Of a stretch of DNA of 7,262 nt, positions 1 to 5,302 are shown in pieces. The notes under the pieces were generated by a model that was not told the origin of the DNA, did not search any database, and worked only from the letters and a program-made list of their open reading frames with translations. Position 1 is the first letter of the stretch, and the number at the start of each line of letters is the position of its first letter. Source of the stretch: Gammaproteobacteria bacterium (lineage in GTDB: Bacteria > Pseudomonadota > Gammaproteobacteria > Pseudomonadales > Halieaceae); assembly GCA_029859085.1 (NCBI GenBank), contig JAOUDU010000130.1, positions 1-7,262 on the forward strand, in the 5' to 3' direction. The translations under genes were made by a program, and so were the position numbers.

Positions 1-113
1 TCATGCGTAAAGATACAGACACAGCTGTCGCCAACCAATACAACCTCAATCCCAATACTGGCGAGAGTCTCGACAATCAGCGCACACGTTTCCGCCCTTT
101 TGCGGCATGCCGG
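1..113 (-). CDS. Partial nucleotidyltransferase-like protein (N-terminal part only; start unresolved, possibly broken)
   Basis: Read leftward, this frame encodes LIVETLASIGIEVVLVGDSC followed by VCIFTH and runs off the window edge. It resembles the N-terminus of nucleotidyltransferase-fold proteins of the AbiEii/DUF6036 kind, whose first strand and loop read roughly 'gievvLVGGsCvsIyt'. Such genes often follow a small winged-helix regulator, as here: the frame overlaps the end of the 77-448 gene. Two things are odd. The usual glycine pair is Gly-Asp, and no ATG, GTG or TTG start is available in frame. An in-frame ATG at 119-117 is followed at once by a TAA stop at 116-114. The gene may use a rare start (CTG or ATT near 80), or may be decaying. 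Family assignment rests on about 25 residues and is tentative. Confidence 0.4.
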
Positions 114-448
114 TTACATTGAAGCGGCTTTCCTGTGCGCCTGGGTCGCGTTTTCACCACGGTCAGGGTCTCACGCAGATTAGCTGGCGCCATGCCAAGA
201 GCGTTGGGCAGGAGGGCTTCCACCTGCGCAAGAAATGCGTATCGACGATTGAACTTGTATATTCTGTTTCTCCCGGACAGTTTATTCACGGGCAGGCCAT
301 CACGTTCCATGCGTTTAAGCTGGTTCTGTATAGTTCTCACGCCCATTCGGTAAAAAGACGCGATTTCACTGGCGTAGCCCTCGCCGCGTGTAACCGGGAA
401 CAGTAATCCGCGTTCGGCTCCTTCACCGCCGACGATAGCTTCTACCAT
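77..448 (-). CDS. Winged helix-turn-helix DNA-binding protein
   Basis: This 123-residue cytoplasmic protein looks like a small ArsR-type winged-helix regulator. Residues 22-52 form the helix-turn-helix, starting GEGYASEIA and continuing through a recognition helix (VRTIQNQLKRMERDGL). Residues 53-67 form the wing (SGRNRIYKFN), followed by a short helical tail. Proteins of this type commonly sit directly upstream of a nucleotidyltransferase-like gene, and the adjacent leftward frame at 1-113 fits that. The basic stretch RPRRTGKPL at 101-109 resembles the normal end of the family; the 14 residues after it look like read-through and overlap the next gene. The ATG at 448 is chosen because MVEAIVGGEGAERG matches the expected N-terminus. 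No clear Shine-Dalgarno sequence precedes it. The specific target is unknown; autoregulation through the palindrome at 462-476 is an inference. Confidence 0.7.
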   Translation of the reverse strand: MVEAIVGGEGAERGLLFPVTRGEGYASEIASFYRMGVRTIQNQLKRMERDGLPVNKLSGRNRIYKFNRRYAFLAQVEALLPNALGMAPANLRETLTVVKTRPRRTGKPLQCNRHAAKGRKRVR

Positions 449-456
449 CCATTATC

Positions 457-476
457 TGTATACCGAAATATTCGGT
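457..476 (-). promoter_or_regulatory. Putative operator palindrome overlapping a -10-like box for the winged-helix gene
   Basis: Bases 462-476 read ACCGAA-ATA-TTCGGT, a perfect 6-bp inverted repeat with a 3-bp centre, 14 bases upstream of the ATG at 448. On the minus strand it abuts TATACA (462-457), a plausible -10 box, with no good -35 match. The placement suits an operator for the adjacent regulator. If the box is right, the transcript would start almost at the ATG. Palindrome seen directly; function inferred. Confidence 0.4.
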
Positions 477-567
477 TATTACCTGGAGAGCGGTAGAATC
501 AAAGTCGAGCGTATTGGGGGCAAGATGGCCCTGAGGCACCGGGACCTGGTTCCAATCTCTGTTAGAC

Positions 568-590
568 AAACTCGCCTCACGGGCGAGTTT
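568..590 (-). terminator. Perfect 9-bp stem-loop, candidate terminator
   Basis: AAACTCGCC (568-576) pairs perfectly with GGCGAGTTT (582-590) around a 5-nt loop. On the minus strand the stem is followed by GTCT after TTT, giving a weak T-rich tail about 150 bases beyond the metallopeptidase stop, so it could end that leftward transcript. The T-tract is poor, so a role as a repeat element or another RNA structure is equally possible. Confidence 0.35.
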
Positions 591-724
591 GAAACGAGTC
601 GCCGGCGGCGGAGCCCGCGGGGCCACAACAGTGGAACGCCGCCCGCCTCGAAGTGTACGCCCGCGGACAACGCAAGGCGGTTGCGAACGCTTGAGCTGCC
701 GACTTCGGCGCGGCCCGCATAGCT

Positions 725-761
725 CCTGGAGGCAACCTAGCCAAAACCGTTTGCCTCCAGG
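725..761 (-). repeat. 11-bp inverted repeat straddling the metallopeptidase stop codon
   Basis: CCTGGAGGCAA (725-735) and TTGCCTCCAGG (751-761) are perfect reverse complements separated by 15 bases. The right arm lies in the last codons of the metallopeptidase gene (those for LEA and part of Asn) and the left arm just past its TAG stop, which sits in the loop. In the mRNA this makes a strong hairpin enclosing the stop codon. No T-run follows on the minus strand, so it is not a classical intrinsic terminator; it may protect the 3' end or contribute to termination. Confidence 0.55.
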
Positions 762-1090
762 TGATCGTCGTCGATACCGAAGTAATGCGCGATCTCGTGC
801 AGCACGGTCCGGGCGATTTCCTCGCGCAGTTCTGGCTCCGCCAGTCCAAGCGCAAGGTGCGGCCGGCGATAGATGTAGATAACGTCGGGCAGTACGCCGC
901 CGTAGTCTACCCCGCGCTCGGGCAGTGGCGTCCCCGTGTATAGCCCGAGCAGGCCATCCCCGTCCGCCAGCAGTTCGGGATCCGGCGCGTCCTCTATCAT
1001 TATCGTCACATTGTCGAGGGCACCCCGCACCCAGGCAGGCAGGTCGTCGAGTACACGACCTACCAACTCGTCGAACTGCTCTGAAACCAT
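737..1090 (-). CDS. Zincin-like metallopeptidase family protein
   Basis: This 117-residue protein fits the short 'possible zinc metallo-peptidase' family (Zincin_1, formerly DUF1025), whose members are usually about 110-130 residues, so it appears complete. The zinc site is HEIAHYFG at 98-105, with His98 and His102 as ligands and Glu99 as catalytic base. Asp109 or His110 is placed to supply the third ligand in the family's HExxHxxGxxD-like pattern. Upstream family blocks are also seen: an N-terminal helix (FDELVGRVLDDLP), the acidic strand VTIMIEDAPDPE around 28-39, GLLGLYTGTPLPERG at 46-60 and LPDVIYIYRRP at 67-77. There is no signal peptide, so it is probably cytoplasmic. Substrate and physiological role are not established for the family. 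The start is preceded by a weak purine-containing stretch (AGGCTGGG). It is unlinked in strand and apparent function to the antiporter operon. Confidence 0.87.
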   Translation of the reverse strand: MVSEQFDELVGRVLDDLPAWVRGALDNVTIMIEDAPDPELLADGDGLLGLYTGTPLPERGVDYGGVLPDVIYIYRRPHLALGLAEPELREEIARTVLHEIAHYFGIDDDHLEANGFG

Positions 1091-1537
1091 ACGCCCAGCC
1101 TAGTCAAGTGATCGCGACGACATCAGAATTCCGGGTACCGCCCAAGCGCTCGCGACAGACACCCTACCTATTGTGCAAAACGAATTTTTCCACCCCATCG
1201 GTTCCACATCAACAGTCTGGGTGGCGTGAGTATATATTTAGCAACCTGCAGTACTGGCGCCGGGGGCACAATACCAGATCGCATTGGCCCTGCCGACCTG
1301 ATTCAGTTCCTGCCTGGTATCATCTCCTCCACAGTCTGGTTCTATTCTCGCCCCCTCTTGTTGCTCTCGAAGCGCAGGAACTGCTTCATCACGGGTGTTT
1401 GGTCGGGACCCGGCCCCTTGTTGCGAACAGCTTCCAGTGAGCGCCGGGAGTCGGCTCTTTAATTGGTCGGTATTTACGAAATAAGAGTTTCATAAATTCG
1501 AATTGTCGGAATTATTCCGATGTATATCCTAGCCCCC
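1091..1537. other. Divergent intergenic region between the metallopeptidase gene and the antiporter operon
   Basis: These 447 bases lie between two divergently transcribed units and must hold both promoters. A rightward open frame through part of it (925-1440) has no recognisable family features and overlaps the metallopeptidase gene antisense, so I do not call it. TATACT on the minus strand (1234-1229), inside an AT-rich patch, is a possible -10 for the leftward gene, though no matching -35 is evident. The last 80 bases (about 1458-1537) are distinctly AT-rich, with a 10-bp palindrome AATTCGAATT at 1495-1504 and a 15-bp palindrome at 1506-1520. Confidence 0.5.
1503..1530 (+). promoter_or_regulatory. 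Putative mrpE operon promoter with embedded 15-bp palindrome
   Basis: TCGGAAT-T-ATTCCGA (1506-1520) is a perfect palindrome with 7-bp arms. It lies where the spacer would be between a weak -35 candidate TTGTCG (1503-1508) and a -10 candidate TATCCT (1525-1530), 16 bases apart. Transcription would then begin near 1537, almost at the ATG at 1538, giving a nearly leaderless message; this agrees with the absence of a Shine-Dalgarno sequence. A palindrome there would be well placed as a repressor operator. The palindrome is directly visible; promoter and operator roles are inferred. Confidence 0.35.
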
Positions 1538-2089
1538 ATGACAACCCCGCAACACAACGCCGACACCGCGCCAGGCAAAGCGACTGCGCGCTCAGCCCGG
1601 TTCGGCTGGACCAACTGGCTGGTCCGTTCCGGGGTTTTCGCAACCCTGTGGTGGGTGCTTACAGCAGGTGACAGCGGTAGCTGGATAATCGGTGTCCCCG
1701 TGGTGTTGGTGGCGGCCTGGTTAAGCATCTCGCTGGCTGGCGCCGCCGCGTTTCGTCTCTCCTTTGCCGGACTCGCGCGCTACCTGGTGTTCTTTGTGGT
1801 CGAGTCGATACGCGGTGGTGTCGATGTCGCCCGGCGGTTGCTGCCCGGTGGACATGTGGAACCTCAACTGCTGCATTACCGCACCGGCCTGGCCGAAGGC
1901 TTGCCGAGGAATCTTCTGGTTTACACCGTGAGCCTGCTGCCCGGTACGCTGGCGGTGGATATCGAGGGCGACCGTTTGACGCTGCATGCCCTGAGTCGCG
2001 ATATGCAGCCGCTTGAAAGCGTCGAAACCTGCGAGCGACATTTGGCCGCAGTGTTCGGTGCAGCCGTTCCGATGGTGGCTGCACGCTGA
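1538..2089 (+). CDS. mrpE: Na+/H+ antiporter subunit E (MrpE/MnhE)
   Basis: Subunit E of the Mrp cation/proton antiporter, equivalent to MbhA of membrane-bound hydrogenase, is a small membrane protein that supports assembly and stability of the complex. The 183-residue product has a polar N-terminus, hydrophobic segments around 30-67 and 74-90, and the family signature VSLLPGTLAVDIEG at 131-144 followed by LTLHAL. The family's soluble C-terminal domain is present, and the length is close to or slightly above usual. I prefer the ATG at 1538: the in-frame ATG at 1520 lies in the upstream palindrome and adds only six residues. Neither has a clear ribosome binding site. The TGA shares one base with the ATG of mrpF. 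This is the first gene of the operon. Confidence 0.9.
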   Translation: MTTPQHNADTAPGKATARSARFGWTNWLVRSGVFATLWWVLTAGDSGSWIIGVPVVLVAAWLSISLAGAAAFRLSFAGLARYLVFFVVESIRGGVDVARRLLPGGHVEPQLLHYRTGLAEGLPRNLLVYTVSLLPGTLAVDIEGDRLTLHALSRDMQPLESVETCERHLAAVFGAAVPMVAAR

Positions 2090-2367
2090 TGGCCGTATAC
2101 CTGAGCGTAATCGCTCTTGTCCTGCTTGGCACCCTGGCCCTCGGGCTGGTAAGGGTGGGTCGCGGGCCCACACCGGGCGACCGGATGGCGAGCGTGCTGC
2201 TGGGCGGCACGACAGGCGTTGCCCTGCTACTGATACTGTCTGCCAGCGAAGGCTCCGGCGCAACCCTCGACACTGCGCTGGTGCTTGCCGTACTGGCTCC
2301 CGTACTGACCGTGGCATTCATCGCCGCGCGGCGGCGGCCGAGCCTGGGCGAATCGGACCGTGGCTGA
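2089..2367 (+). CDS. mrpF: Na+/H+ antiporter subunit F (MrpF/MnhF)
   Basis: This 92-residue protein consists of three membrane helices (about 3-22, 33-51 and 60-80), the standard size and topology for MrpF/MbhB. The motif GPTPGDRM at 26-33, with Asp31, is the family's conserved entry to the second helix, and DTALVLAVLAPVLTVAFIA at 61-79 matches the third. In Mrp complexes F packs with E and G as part of the peripheral module; Asp31 has been suggested in this family to be functionally important. The start ATG overlaps the mrpE stop as TGATG, and the 3' end overlaps mrpG by 8 nt, indicating coupled translation. Confidence 0.9.
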   Translation: MAVYLSVIALVLLGTLALGLVRVGRGPTPGDRMASVLLGGTTGVALLLILSASEGSGATLDTALVLAVLAPVLTVAFIAARRRPSLGESDRG

Positions 2368-2662
2368 CGCTTTCACCGTAGTGTTTACGCTCGCGGGAAC
2401 ACTGTTCTTCCTGACGGGCTCCATCGGGCTGCTGCGCTTCCCCGACCTGTACAGTCGTTTGCATGCCCTTACCAAGGCCGACAATCTCGGTCTCGGTTTG
2501 ATTGCCCTGGGTGTGCTGGCGCAGGCGGACGGCGCCGCTTTCGTTGCCAAGGTGATTCTGGTCTGGCTGGTCACCCTTGCCACCAGTGCGGTTGTCGGGC
2601 ACCTGATAGCCCGGGACGCTCTGCCTGGCAACCCGGAAACCGGTGTTATGAACGATGATTGA
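2360..2662 (+). CDS. mrpG: Na+/H+ antiporter subunit G (MrpG/MnhG)
   Basis: This 100-residue protein has three membrane helices, typical of MrpG/MbhC. The signature RFPDLYSRLHALTKADNLG at 26-44 is diagnostic, with the first helix before it and two after it (about 45-55 and 60-84). It starts at a GTG that overlaps the end of mrpF by 8 nt. No ATG in that frame fits better, because the conserved hydrophobic first helix begins right after this start. The gene ends with an 8-nt overlap into the DUF4040 gene. It is a small accessory membrane subunit needed for assembly of the antiporter. Confidence 0.9.
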   Translation: MADAFTVVFTLAGTLFFLTGSIGLLRFPDLYSRLHALTKADNLGLGLIALGVLAQADGAAFVAKVILVWLVTLATSAVVGHLIARDALPGNPETGVMNDD

Positions 2663-2936
2663 ATGGTGGGTTGACGCTCTGGTGGGCCTGATGATGCTGT
2701 GGCTGGCGTGGCAGGCCCTTACATCCCCCGATTTATTGCGGGCCGTGGCAATGTTTGTGACCTTCGGCCTGCTGGTGGCCATCGCCTGGATACGCCTGGG
2801 GGCGCCCGATGTGGCCATCGCTGAGGCCGCTATCGGCGCGGGGCTTACCGGCGCCCTGTTGTTGATTACGATTCGCCGCATGGAGGACCAGCGCAATTCC
2901 GGGTCCCTGGAGAAGCGTCGTGCCAAAGCTGATTAA
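2655..2936 (+). CDS. Stand-alone DUF4040 / MbhD-type subunit (equivalent to part of the MrpA C-terminus)
   Basis: The 93-residue protein has three membrane helices (about 5-23, 28-46 and 50-74) and a charged tail. The motif LGAPDVAIAEAAIGAGL at 48-64, with Glu57 in the membrane, is the hallmark of the MbhD/DUF4040 domain (PF13244). In classical MrpA this domain is fused behind the NuoL-like half; here, as in archaeal Mbh and related Mrp operons, it is a separate polypeptide. By family knowledge the glutamate lies in a putative ion pathway near the MrpA-type module. It overlaps mrpG by 8 nt and the following mrpB gene by 17 nt. Confidence 0.88.
   Translation: MIEWWVDALVGLMMLWLAWQALTSPDLLRAVAMFVTFGLLVAIAWIRLGAPDVAIAEAAIGAGLTGALLLITIRRMEDQRNSGSLEKRRAKAD
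2909..2913 (+). promoter_or_regulatory. Shine-Dalgarno sequence for the mrpB GTG start
   Basis: GGAGA at 2909-2913 lies six bases before the GTG at 2920, inside the end of the DUF4040 gene. It supports the GTG as the true start despite the 17-nt overlap, and is the clearest ribosome binding site in the operon. Confidence 0.5.
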
Positions 2937-3588
2937 ACGTTGCCTGCCCGTGTTGGTCGGGGCTGGCGCGGTCGCACTGGGCGCTCTCATCGCCGCGGCG
3001 TGGGTGCGCACACAGGAAAACGGCGGTGCGATGACGCGCGCCGTGCTTGAGGCCTTGCCTGACAGCGGTGTCAGCAACCCTGTCACCGCGGTGCTGCTCA
3101 ATTTCAGGGGCTTCGATACACTGCTTGAGGTTGCTGTGCTGATGCTCACCCTGATCGCCGTATGGGCGCTGGATTTGCGCCTGCCCAGAACCGAAGCACT
3201 GCCTCCCTCGCCGGTATTCAGCAGCCTGCTGCGCTTCAGCGGCCCACTGTTGGTGGTGATTGCCGGCTACCTCCTTTGGGTTGGCGCCAGCGAACCGGGT
3301 GGCGCATTCCAGGCCGGTGCTGTGCTGGCCGGAGGCTGCCTGCTGCTTAGGCTCGCAGGGCGCTGGAATCCCGGCGCCCGGTTTGTGCGCTGGGCGGTGT
3401 CAGTGGGGCTTTTGGTGTTCCTGCTTACCGCTATCGCGATGCCGGGTTTGACCGGCGGGCTCCTGCAGTACCCGCCCGCATCGGCGGGGATGTGGATTTT
3501 GCTGATTGAAACTGCCGCCACAGTATCCATCGCCGCCATCCTGGCTGCATTGTTTGTCGCCCGGGAACCCGAGGGCCCCCGCCGGTGA
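2920..3588 (+). CDS. mrpB: MbhE-MnhB fusion: Na+/H+ antiporter subunit B with MrpA C-terminal extension
   Basis: The 222-residue protein joins two families. Residues about 1-85 match MbhE (the last part of the MrpA C-terminus): a first helix at 8-28, then VSNPVTAVLLNFRGFDTLLE at 51-70 leading into a second helix. Residues about 95-215 match MnhB/MbhF, with the signature SEPGGAFQAGAVLAGG at 124-139 and helices around 98-120, 128-145, 157-173 and 190-212. In archaeal Mbh these are two genes, and in classical Mrp they lie in MrpA and MrpB. The start is a GTG with a good ribosome binding site upstream. The 3' end forms a TGATG junction with mrpC. It acts in the membrane, between the MrpA-type and MrpC/D modules. 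Confidence 0.88.
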   Translation: MPKLIKRCLPVLVGAGAVALGALIAAAWVRTQENGGAMTRAVLEALPDSGVSNPVTAVLLNFRGFDTLLEVAVLMLTLIAVWALDLRLPRTEALPPSPVFSSLLRFSGPLLVVIAGYLLWVGASEPGGAFQAGAVLAGGCLLLRLAGRWNPGARFVRWAVSVGLLVFLLTAIAMPGLTGGLLQYPPASAGMWILLIETAATVSIAAILAALFVAREPEGPRR

Positions 3589-3857
3589 TGGTCGCCGACC
3601 TTTACGCGCTGGTGGGGGTGGTCCTGTTCGTGATGGGTCTGTCCGCGTTGATCCTGCGCAGCCGCGATCTGCAGCGTATTCTCGGGCTCAATATAATGGG
3701 CACTGGCGTTTTCATGTTGTTGGTGACCAGCGCCCACGGTGACGGGCAGGCGGCGGATCCCGTGCCGCATGCCATGGTTCTCACCGGCATCGTGGTTGCG
3801 GTCAGCGCGACCGCATTTGCACTTGCCCTGAGCCTCGCCAGGGAACGCCATAAATGA
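3588..3857 (+). CDS. mrpC: Na+/H+ antiporter subunit C (MrpC/MnhC, NuoK-like)
   Basis: This 89-residue, three-helix protein is the NuoK homologue of Mrp complexes (MbhG), slightly shorter than the usual 100-115 residues. Helices lie at about 3-21, 27-43 and 60-82. The family region RDLQRILGLNIMGTGVFML follows the first helix, and DPVPHAMVLTGIVVAVSATA is the conserved start of the third; the common Gln before the Ala is His here. I start at ATG 3588, which shares its A with the mrpB TGA; a GTG one codon earlier (3585) is also possible. The 3' end overlaps mrpD by ATGA. It links the MrpD antiporter subunit to the rest of the membrane arm. Confidence 0.9.
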   Translation: MVADLYALVGVVLFVMGLSALILRSRDLQRILGLNIMGTGVFMLLVTSAHGDGQAADPVPHAMVLTGIVVAVSATAFALALSLARERHK

Positions 3858-5302
3858 CCTTGTGGTGGAGTACCCTTTGCGTCGCCGCGCCGCTGCTGGC
3901 TTCGGTGCTGCTGTTTCTAAGGCCGAAACGGACGGCGGGCATCGCCCTGGTCGCCGTGACCCTGGTGCTGATCGGCGCACTGGGGCTGGCCGTTGTGCTG
4001 CATGACAGTGGACCTCAGTTCATCGCAATCGGCGGCTGGGGAGCGCCGCTCGGCATCGGTTGGCGAATTGACGGCCTGACGGTCACCATGCTGCTGATGG
4101 CGGGTATCGTGGGGTGGCCGGTAACCATCTACGCCCTCGACTATTTTGGCGGCGCAGCGGGCGGTCGTCATTTCTGGCCCCTTTGGATGCTGCTCCTGAC
4201 CGCGTTGTGCGCCCTGTTCCTCAGTAACGACCTGTTCAACTGGTATGTCACCCTGGAGCTACTGGGTCTTTCGGCAGTTGCCCTGGTGACCCTGTCCGGC
4301 AAGCAGGCGGCCCTGGATGCGGCCCAGCGCTACCTGTATACCGGCCTGGTCGGTTCGCTCTTCTACCTGCTGGGTGTCGCGCTTATCTACAATGCCTACG
4401 GTGTGCTGGACCTCGCTGTGCTGCGGGAGGTGACCGAGCCCACCCTGGCGGTGTGGGTGGCATTGGGTCTGATGGCGGTCGGGCTGCTGGTCAAGAGCGC
4501 GCTGTTCCCACTGCACTTCTGGCTGCCGGCTGCCCACGGTTCGGCGCCGGCGCCGGTGAGTGCGATTTTGTCGGCCCTGGTCGTAAAGGGGGCGTTCTAT
4601 ATCCTGCTGCGCCTCTGGTTTGACCTGGTGCCTGCCGCACTGCCAGGCGCCGTCTCTGTGATCCTCGGCGCACTGGGCGCCGGGGCCATCATCTGGGGCT
4701 CTCTGCAGGCGATCAGGGCTACCCGATTGAAAATGCTGGTAGCGTATTCAACCGTGGCACAACTGGGCTATCTCGCCCTTTTCTTCCCCCTCAGTGGAGC
4801 CGGGGAGTGGGGTAATGCCGCCCTGACCGGCGTGGTCTATTTCATGGTCGCGCATGCCTGCGCCAAGGGCGCCATGTTCCTCGCCGCCGGGAATCTGCAG
4901 CGAGCCGCAGGTCATGATAACTTGGTTTCCCTCGCCCCTACCGCGCAGGCCCTGCCTGTGTCGATGTTTGCCTTTGCCATCGCCGGGGTCAGTATCATGG
5001 GTTTGCCGCCCAGCGGTGGTTTTATCGCAAAGTGGAGCCTGTTAAGCGCAGCGATCGGCAGCGGGGGCTGGATATGGGTAGTGGTCATGATTGCCGGGGG
5101 CCTGTTATCAGCCGGCTACATCTTTCGCGTGCTCTCGCTGTCGTTTTCTGAATCCGGGGCCGAACCGAAACCGGAACTTGCCCCGGTGGCAAAAAGCAGC
5201 GAATGGGCGAGTCTGCTGCTGGCCTCGATCGCCCTGCTGCTTGGCCTGAACGCACTGCCGGTGCTCGACCTGCTGAGCATTGGCTTGCCGAGGATCGGCT
5301 GA
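3854..5302 (+). CDS. mrpD: Na+/H+ antiporter subunit D (MrpD/MnhD, NuoM/NuoN-like proton-conducting subunit)
   Basis: The 482-residue polytopic protein (about 14 helices) has the full antiporter-like core of complex I subunits (PF00361). Residues known to form the proton path are present: Glu135 in TM5 (LFNWYVTLELLG), Lys214 in TM7 (LLVKSALFPLHFWLP), Lys245 in TM8 (ALVVKGAFYI), Lys338 in the HACAKGAMFLAAGN helix and Lys393 in TM12 (GFIAKW). Length is normal for MrpD, with no long lateral helix as in NuoL. It is expected to couple proton entry to cation export across the inner membrane. The ATG overlaps the mrpC stop by 4 nt and the end meets the next gene as TGATG. It follows mrpC directly, as MbhH follows MbhG. 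Confidence 0.92.
   Translation: MTLWWSTLCVAAPLLASVLLFLRPKRTAGIALVAVTLVLIGALGLAVVLHDSGPQFIAIGGWGAPLGIGWRIDGLTVTMLLMAGIVGWPVTIYALDYFGGAAGGRHFWPLWMLLLTALCALFLSNDLFNWYVTLELLGLSAVALVTLSGKQAALDAAQRYLYTGLVGSLFYLLGVALIYNAYGVLDLAVLREVTEPTLAVWVALGLMAVGLLVKSALFPLHFWLPAAHGSAPAPVSAILSALVVKGAFYILLRLWFDLVPAALPGAVSVILGALGAGAIIWGSLQAIRATRLKMLVAYSTVAQLGYLALFFPLSGAGEWGNAALTGVVYFMVAHACAKGAMFLAAGNLQRAAGHDNLVSLAPTAQALPVSMFAFAIAGVSIMGLPPSGGFIAKWSLLSAAIGSGGWIWVVVMIAGGLLSAGYIFRVLSLSFSESGAEPKPELAPVAKSSEWASLLLASIALLLGLNALPVLDLLSIGLPRIG

Larger units (their letters stand above)
449..736. other. Intergenic region without a supported gene
   Basis: These 288 bases separate two leftward genes. Short open frames occur on both strands, but they are arginine- and proline-rich, overlap one another and match no family I recognise, as expected for chance frames in GC-rich DNA. 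The identifiable content is the operator-like palindrome at 462-476, the perfect stem-loop at 568-590 and one arm of the inverted repeat at 725-761. No tRNA could be folded. The GC-rich part (about 590-720) could be a dispersed intergenic repeat, which cannot be tested from one copy. Confidence 0.5.

Noticed and set aside
541..565. GGTTCCAATC, resembling a tRNA T-loop
   Set aside because: The flanking bases do not form a T-stem, the purine at T-loop position 57 is C, and no acceptor or anticodon stem could be drawn.
561..567. GTTAGAC, matching the integron attC core consensus GTTRRRY
   Set aside because: No partner RYYYAAC site lies at a suitable distance on either side and there is no integrase or cassette structure. 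A 7-base match is expected by chance.
925..1440. Rightward 171-codon open frame
   Set aside because: It begins antisense inside the metallopeptidase gene, is rich in Arg, Pro and His with no domain features, and fits a chance frame in GC-rich DNA.
1389..1493. Leftward 34-codon open frame starting MKLLFRKYRPIKEP, next to the mrpE palindrome
   Set aside because: It has no clear ribosome binding site or recognisable family, and is short enough to arise by chance; the N-terminus looks protein-like only because the region is AT-rich.
449..1537. Possible insertion sequence or phage remnants in the gaps
   Set aside because: No transposase fragments, terminal inverted repeats with target duplications or integrase sequences were seen.
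1659..2321. Leftward 220-codon open frame opposite mrpE/mrpF, and similar long antisense frames along the operon
   Set aside because: These are shadows of the real genes on the other strand; their composition (Arg, Pro, Ser, Gln-rich) and lack of motifs argue against coding.
5203..5301. 33-codon upstream extension of the second antiporter-like gene
   Set aside because: It lies wholly inside mrpD, encodes no membrane helix, and the ATG at 5302 gives the TGATG junction seen elsewhere in the operon.
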